NCBI RefSeq assembly: GCF_013168275.1
Contig: NZ_AP019547.1
Coordinates: forward strand, 992,001 to 1,056,000
Direction: 5' to 3'
DNA length: 64,000 bases
DNA from: Candidatus Nitrotoga sp. AM1P
GTDB taxonomy: Bacteria; Pseudomonadota; Gammaproteobacteria; Burkholderiales; Gallionellaceae
Shown here: positions 62,986 through 64,000 of the stretch, in pieces
How the letters are laid out: every line of letters begins with the position of its first letter
Position numbering within the stretch: the first letter of the stretch is position 1
Notes under the pieces: generated by a model
The model's input: the letters and a program-made list of their open reading frames with translations, nothing else
Databases searched by the model: none
What the model was told of the DNA's origin: nothing
Position numbers and translations under genes: made by a program

Positions 62986-64000
62986 TTACTTCGCTGCAAG
63001 ATAACAATGCACGCGGTGCGTGGTGGTAATTATGGTCTCACTTGGATAAACTTCGTGACATTCCGCCATGGCTTGTGCGCATCGTGTATGAAAGTGGCAG
63101 CCCTGCGGCGGATGGGAGGGAGAGGGCGTTTCACCAGGCAAACGAATAGTTTTCATCCCCTGACCATCTATTCTCGGCACTGCAGACAGCAAGGCCTGCG
63201 TGTAAGGGTGTTTAGGGGCATGCAATACTTCCCCTACCGTGCCACGCTCGACAATGCGTCCCAGATACATTACGTATACCTCGTGCGCGAGATATTCCAC
63301 CACCGCCAGATTGTGCGAAATAAACAGGTAGCTTAATCTTAATTGCTGCTGCAATGATTTCAGCAAATTTAAGATTTGCGCTTGCACCGAAACATCCAGC
63401 GCGCTAGTCGGTTCGTCGCAAATCAGCAAATTCGGATTAACTGCCAACACCCGGGCAATAGCGATACGCTGCCGCTGCCCGCCGGAAAACTCATGCGGAT
63501 ATCGCCACTTAGAGGCTTTCTCCAACCCAACCTGTTCCAACAATTCATCTATGCGGCGTTGCCGCTCATCGCTATTTTTAGCAATAGACAGTGCATCCAT
63601 GCCCTCCTGTAAAATCTCCGCTACGCGCATTTTTGGGTTTAAAGATGCATAAGGATCCTGAAATATCATTTGCATCCCGGCACGATGTTTGCGCAATTGT
63701 CCCGCATTAATGCCAATAAGTTCGTGGCCCGCAAAACGCACGCTGCCAGCGGTAGGTGTAATGAGTTGCAGCAGCGCCTTACCCACTGTGGTTTTACCGC
63801 AACCTGATTCACCTACCAGGGCCAGCGTACGCCCCTCTGGAATGTTCATTGATACCCCATCTACCGCTTTAACGTGACCGACTGTGCACTGTAATATACC
63901 TTTGCGGATGGGAAAATGGACTTGCAGGTTTTCCACTTGTAAAAGTGAAGTGCCCCTCCCTTCTTCCCCAATCTCTTCCGCACTTACGGTAGATGGGCCG
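62986..64000 (-). CDS. Peptide-type ABC transporter ATPase, C-terminal module (runs off the window)
   Basis: The frame is open from its stop at 62986 to the right edge (21 codons beyond the GTG at 63936), so the gene continues outside; a fused two-ATPase protein of the YejF type is likely. The visible module has Walker A GESGCGKTT, Q-loop FQDPYASLNPKM, signature FSGGQRQRIAIARVL, Walker B LLICDEPTSALD and H-loop ISHNLA, then the oligopeptide-transporter C-terminal extension (HTRCAQAMAECHEVYP) with two conserved cysteines. It energises di/oligopeptide or microcin-type import at the inner membrane; the permeases are not in the window. If the upstream part is separate, this would be a DppF/OppF homologue starting at 63936. 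Confidence 0.9.
   Translation of the reverse strand, partial: GPSTVSAEEIGEEGRGTSLLQVENLQVHFPIRKGILQCTVGHVKAVDGVSMNIPEGRTLALVGESGCGKTTVGKALLQLITPTAGSVRFAGHELIGINAGQLRKHRAGMQMIFQDPYASLNPKMRVAEILQEGMDALSIAKNSDERQRRIDELLEQVGLEKASKWRYPHEFSGGQRQRIAIARVLAVNPNLLICDEPTSALDVSVQAQILNLLKSLQQQLRLSYLFISHNLAVVEYLAHEVYVMYLGRIVERGTVGEVLHAPKHPYTQALLSAVPRIDGQGMKTIRLPGETPSPSHPPQGCHFHTRCAQAMAECHEVYPSETIITTTHRVHCYLAAK

Overview
The window looks like a chromosomal segment of a moderate-GC betaproteobacterium. Housekeeping blocks such as dacC / D-amino-acid transaminase / ybeD / lipB / lipA, purE-purC, lysC next to a YccA-type BI-1 gene, rbgA and mltD, plus a gammaproteobacterial-style bcs cellulose system with BcsE, BcsF and BcsG, fit Nitrosomonadales/Gallionellaceae-like bacteria. 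This placement is inference from gene content only; no rRNA is present.

Layout. 1-9.8 kb: surface polysaccharide cluster on the + strand (two GT4 glycosyltransferases, a Gmd-like dehydratase, gmd, fcl, a WcaJ-type initiating sugar-phosphate transferase, two membrane proteins), with an ORF6N-family remnant and a GT2 remnant on either side of fcl and a 144-bp MITE-like element. 9.9-14.3 kb: minus-strand genes (BtuF-like binding protein, DAHP synthase, HAD phosphatase, argB, PCu(A)C copper chaperone). 14.4-24.4 kb: plus-strand core genes (HDOD, dacC, transaminase, ybeD, lipB, lipA, a free-standing periplasmic Cache protein, purE, purC, psiE-like, Sua5-type tsaC). 24.5-28.7 kb: SulP transporter, beta-carbonic anhydrase, IS30 relic, universal stress protein.

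28.7-43.4 kb holds a complete cellulose / phosphoethanolamine-cellulose system in an unusual convergent arrangement. bcsB-bcsZ-bcsC run rightward and meet, with one base between stop codons, a leftward operon dgkA-bcsE-bcsF-bcsQ-bcsA-bcsG. The catalytic subunit gene bcsA is therefore in a different transcription unit from its partner bcsB. dgkA overlaps bcsE, and DgkA could recycle the diacylglycerol released when BcsG takes phosphoethanolamine from phosphatidylethanolamine. bcsF is only 56 codons and easily missed.

43.9-52.4 kb is a decayed accessory segment. It holds fecI, fecR, a frameshifted TonB-dependent receptor, a truncated PepSY membrane protein, an ISNCY/IS1202-like element (transposase with several frameshifts and an internal deletion) into which an IS1595 element is nested, and a frameshifted P4-type tyrosine integrase beside tRNA-Ser(UGA). 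It looks like the eroded end of an integrative element.

52.6-64 kb: BI-1/YccA protein, lysC, a YqjD/YqjE/YqjK-like envelope-stress trio, an operon pairing an 11-repeat Sel1 protein with a coiled-coil J-domain protein, a second carbonic anhydrase about 75% identical to the first, rbgA, mltD and the C-terminal module of a peptide-type ABC ATPase that runs off the right edge. No CRISPR array or rRNA was seen. The strongest leads are the DgkA-BcsG coupling in a split bcs locus and the Sel1/J-domain pair.
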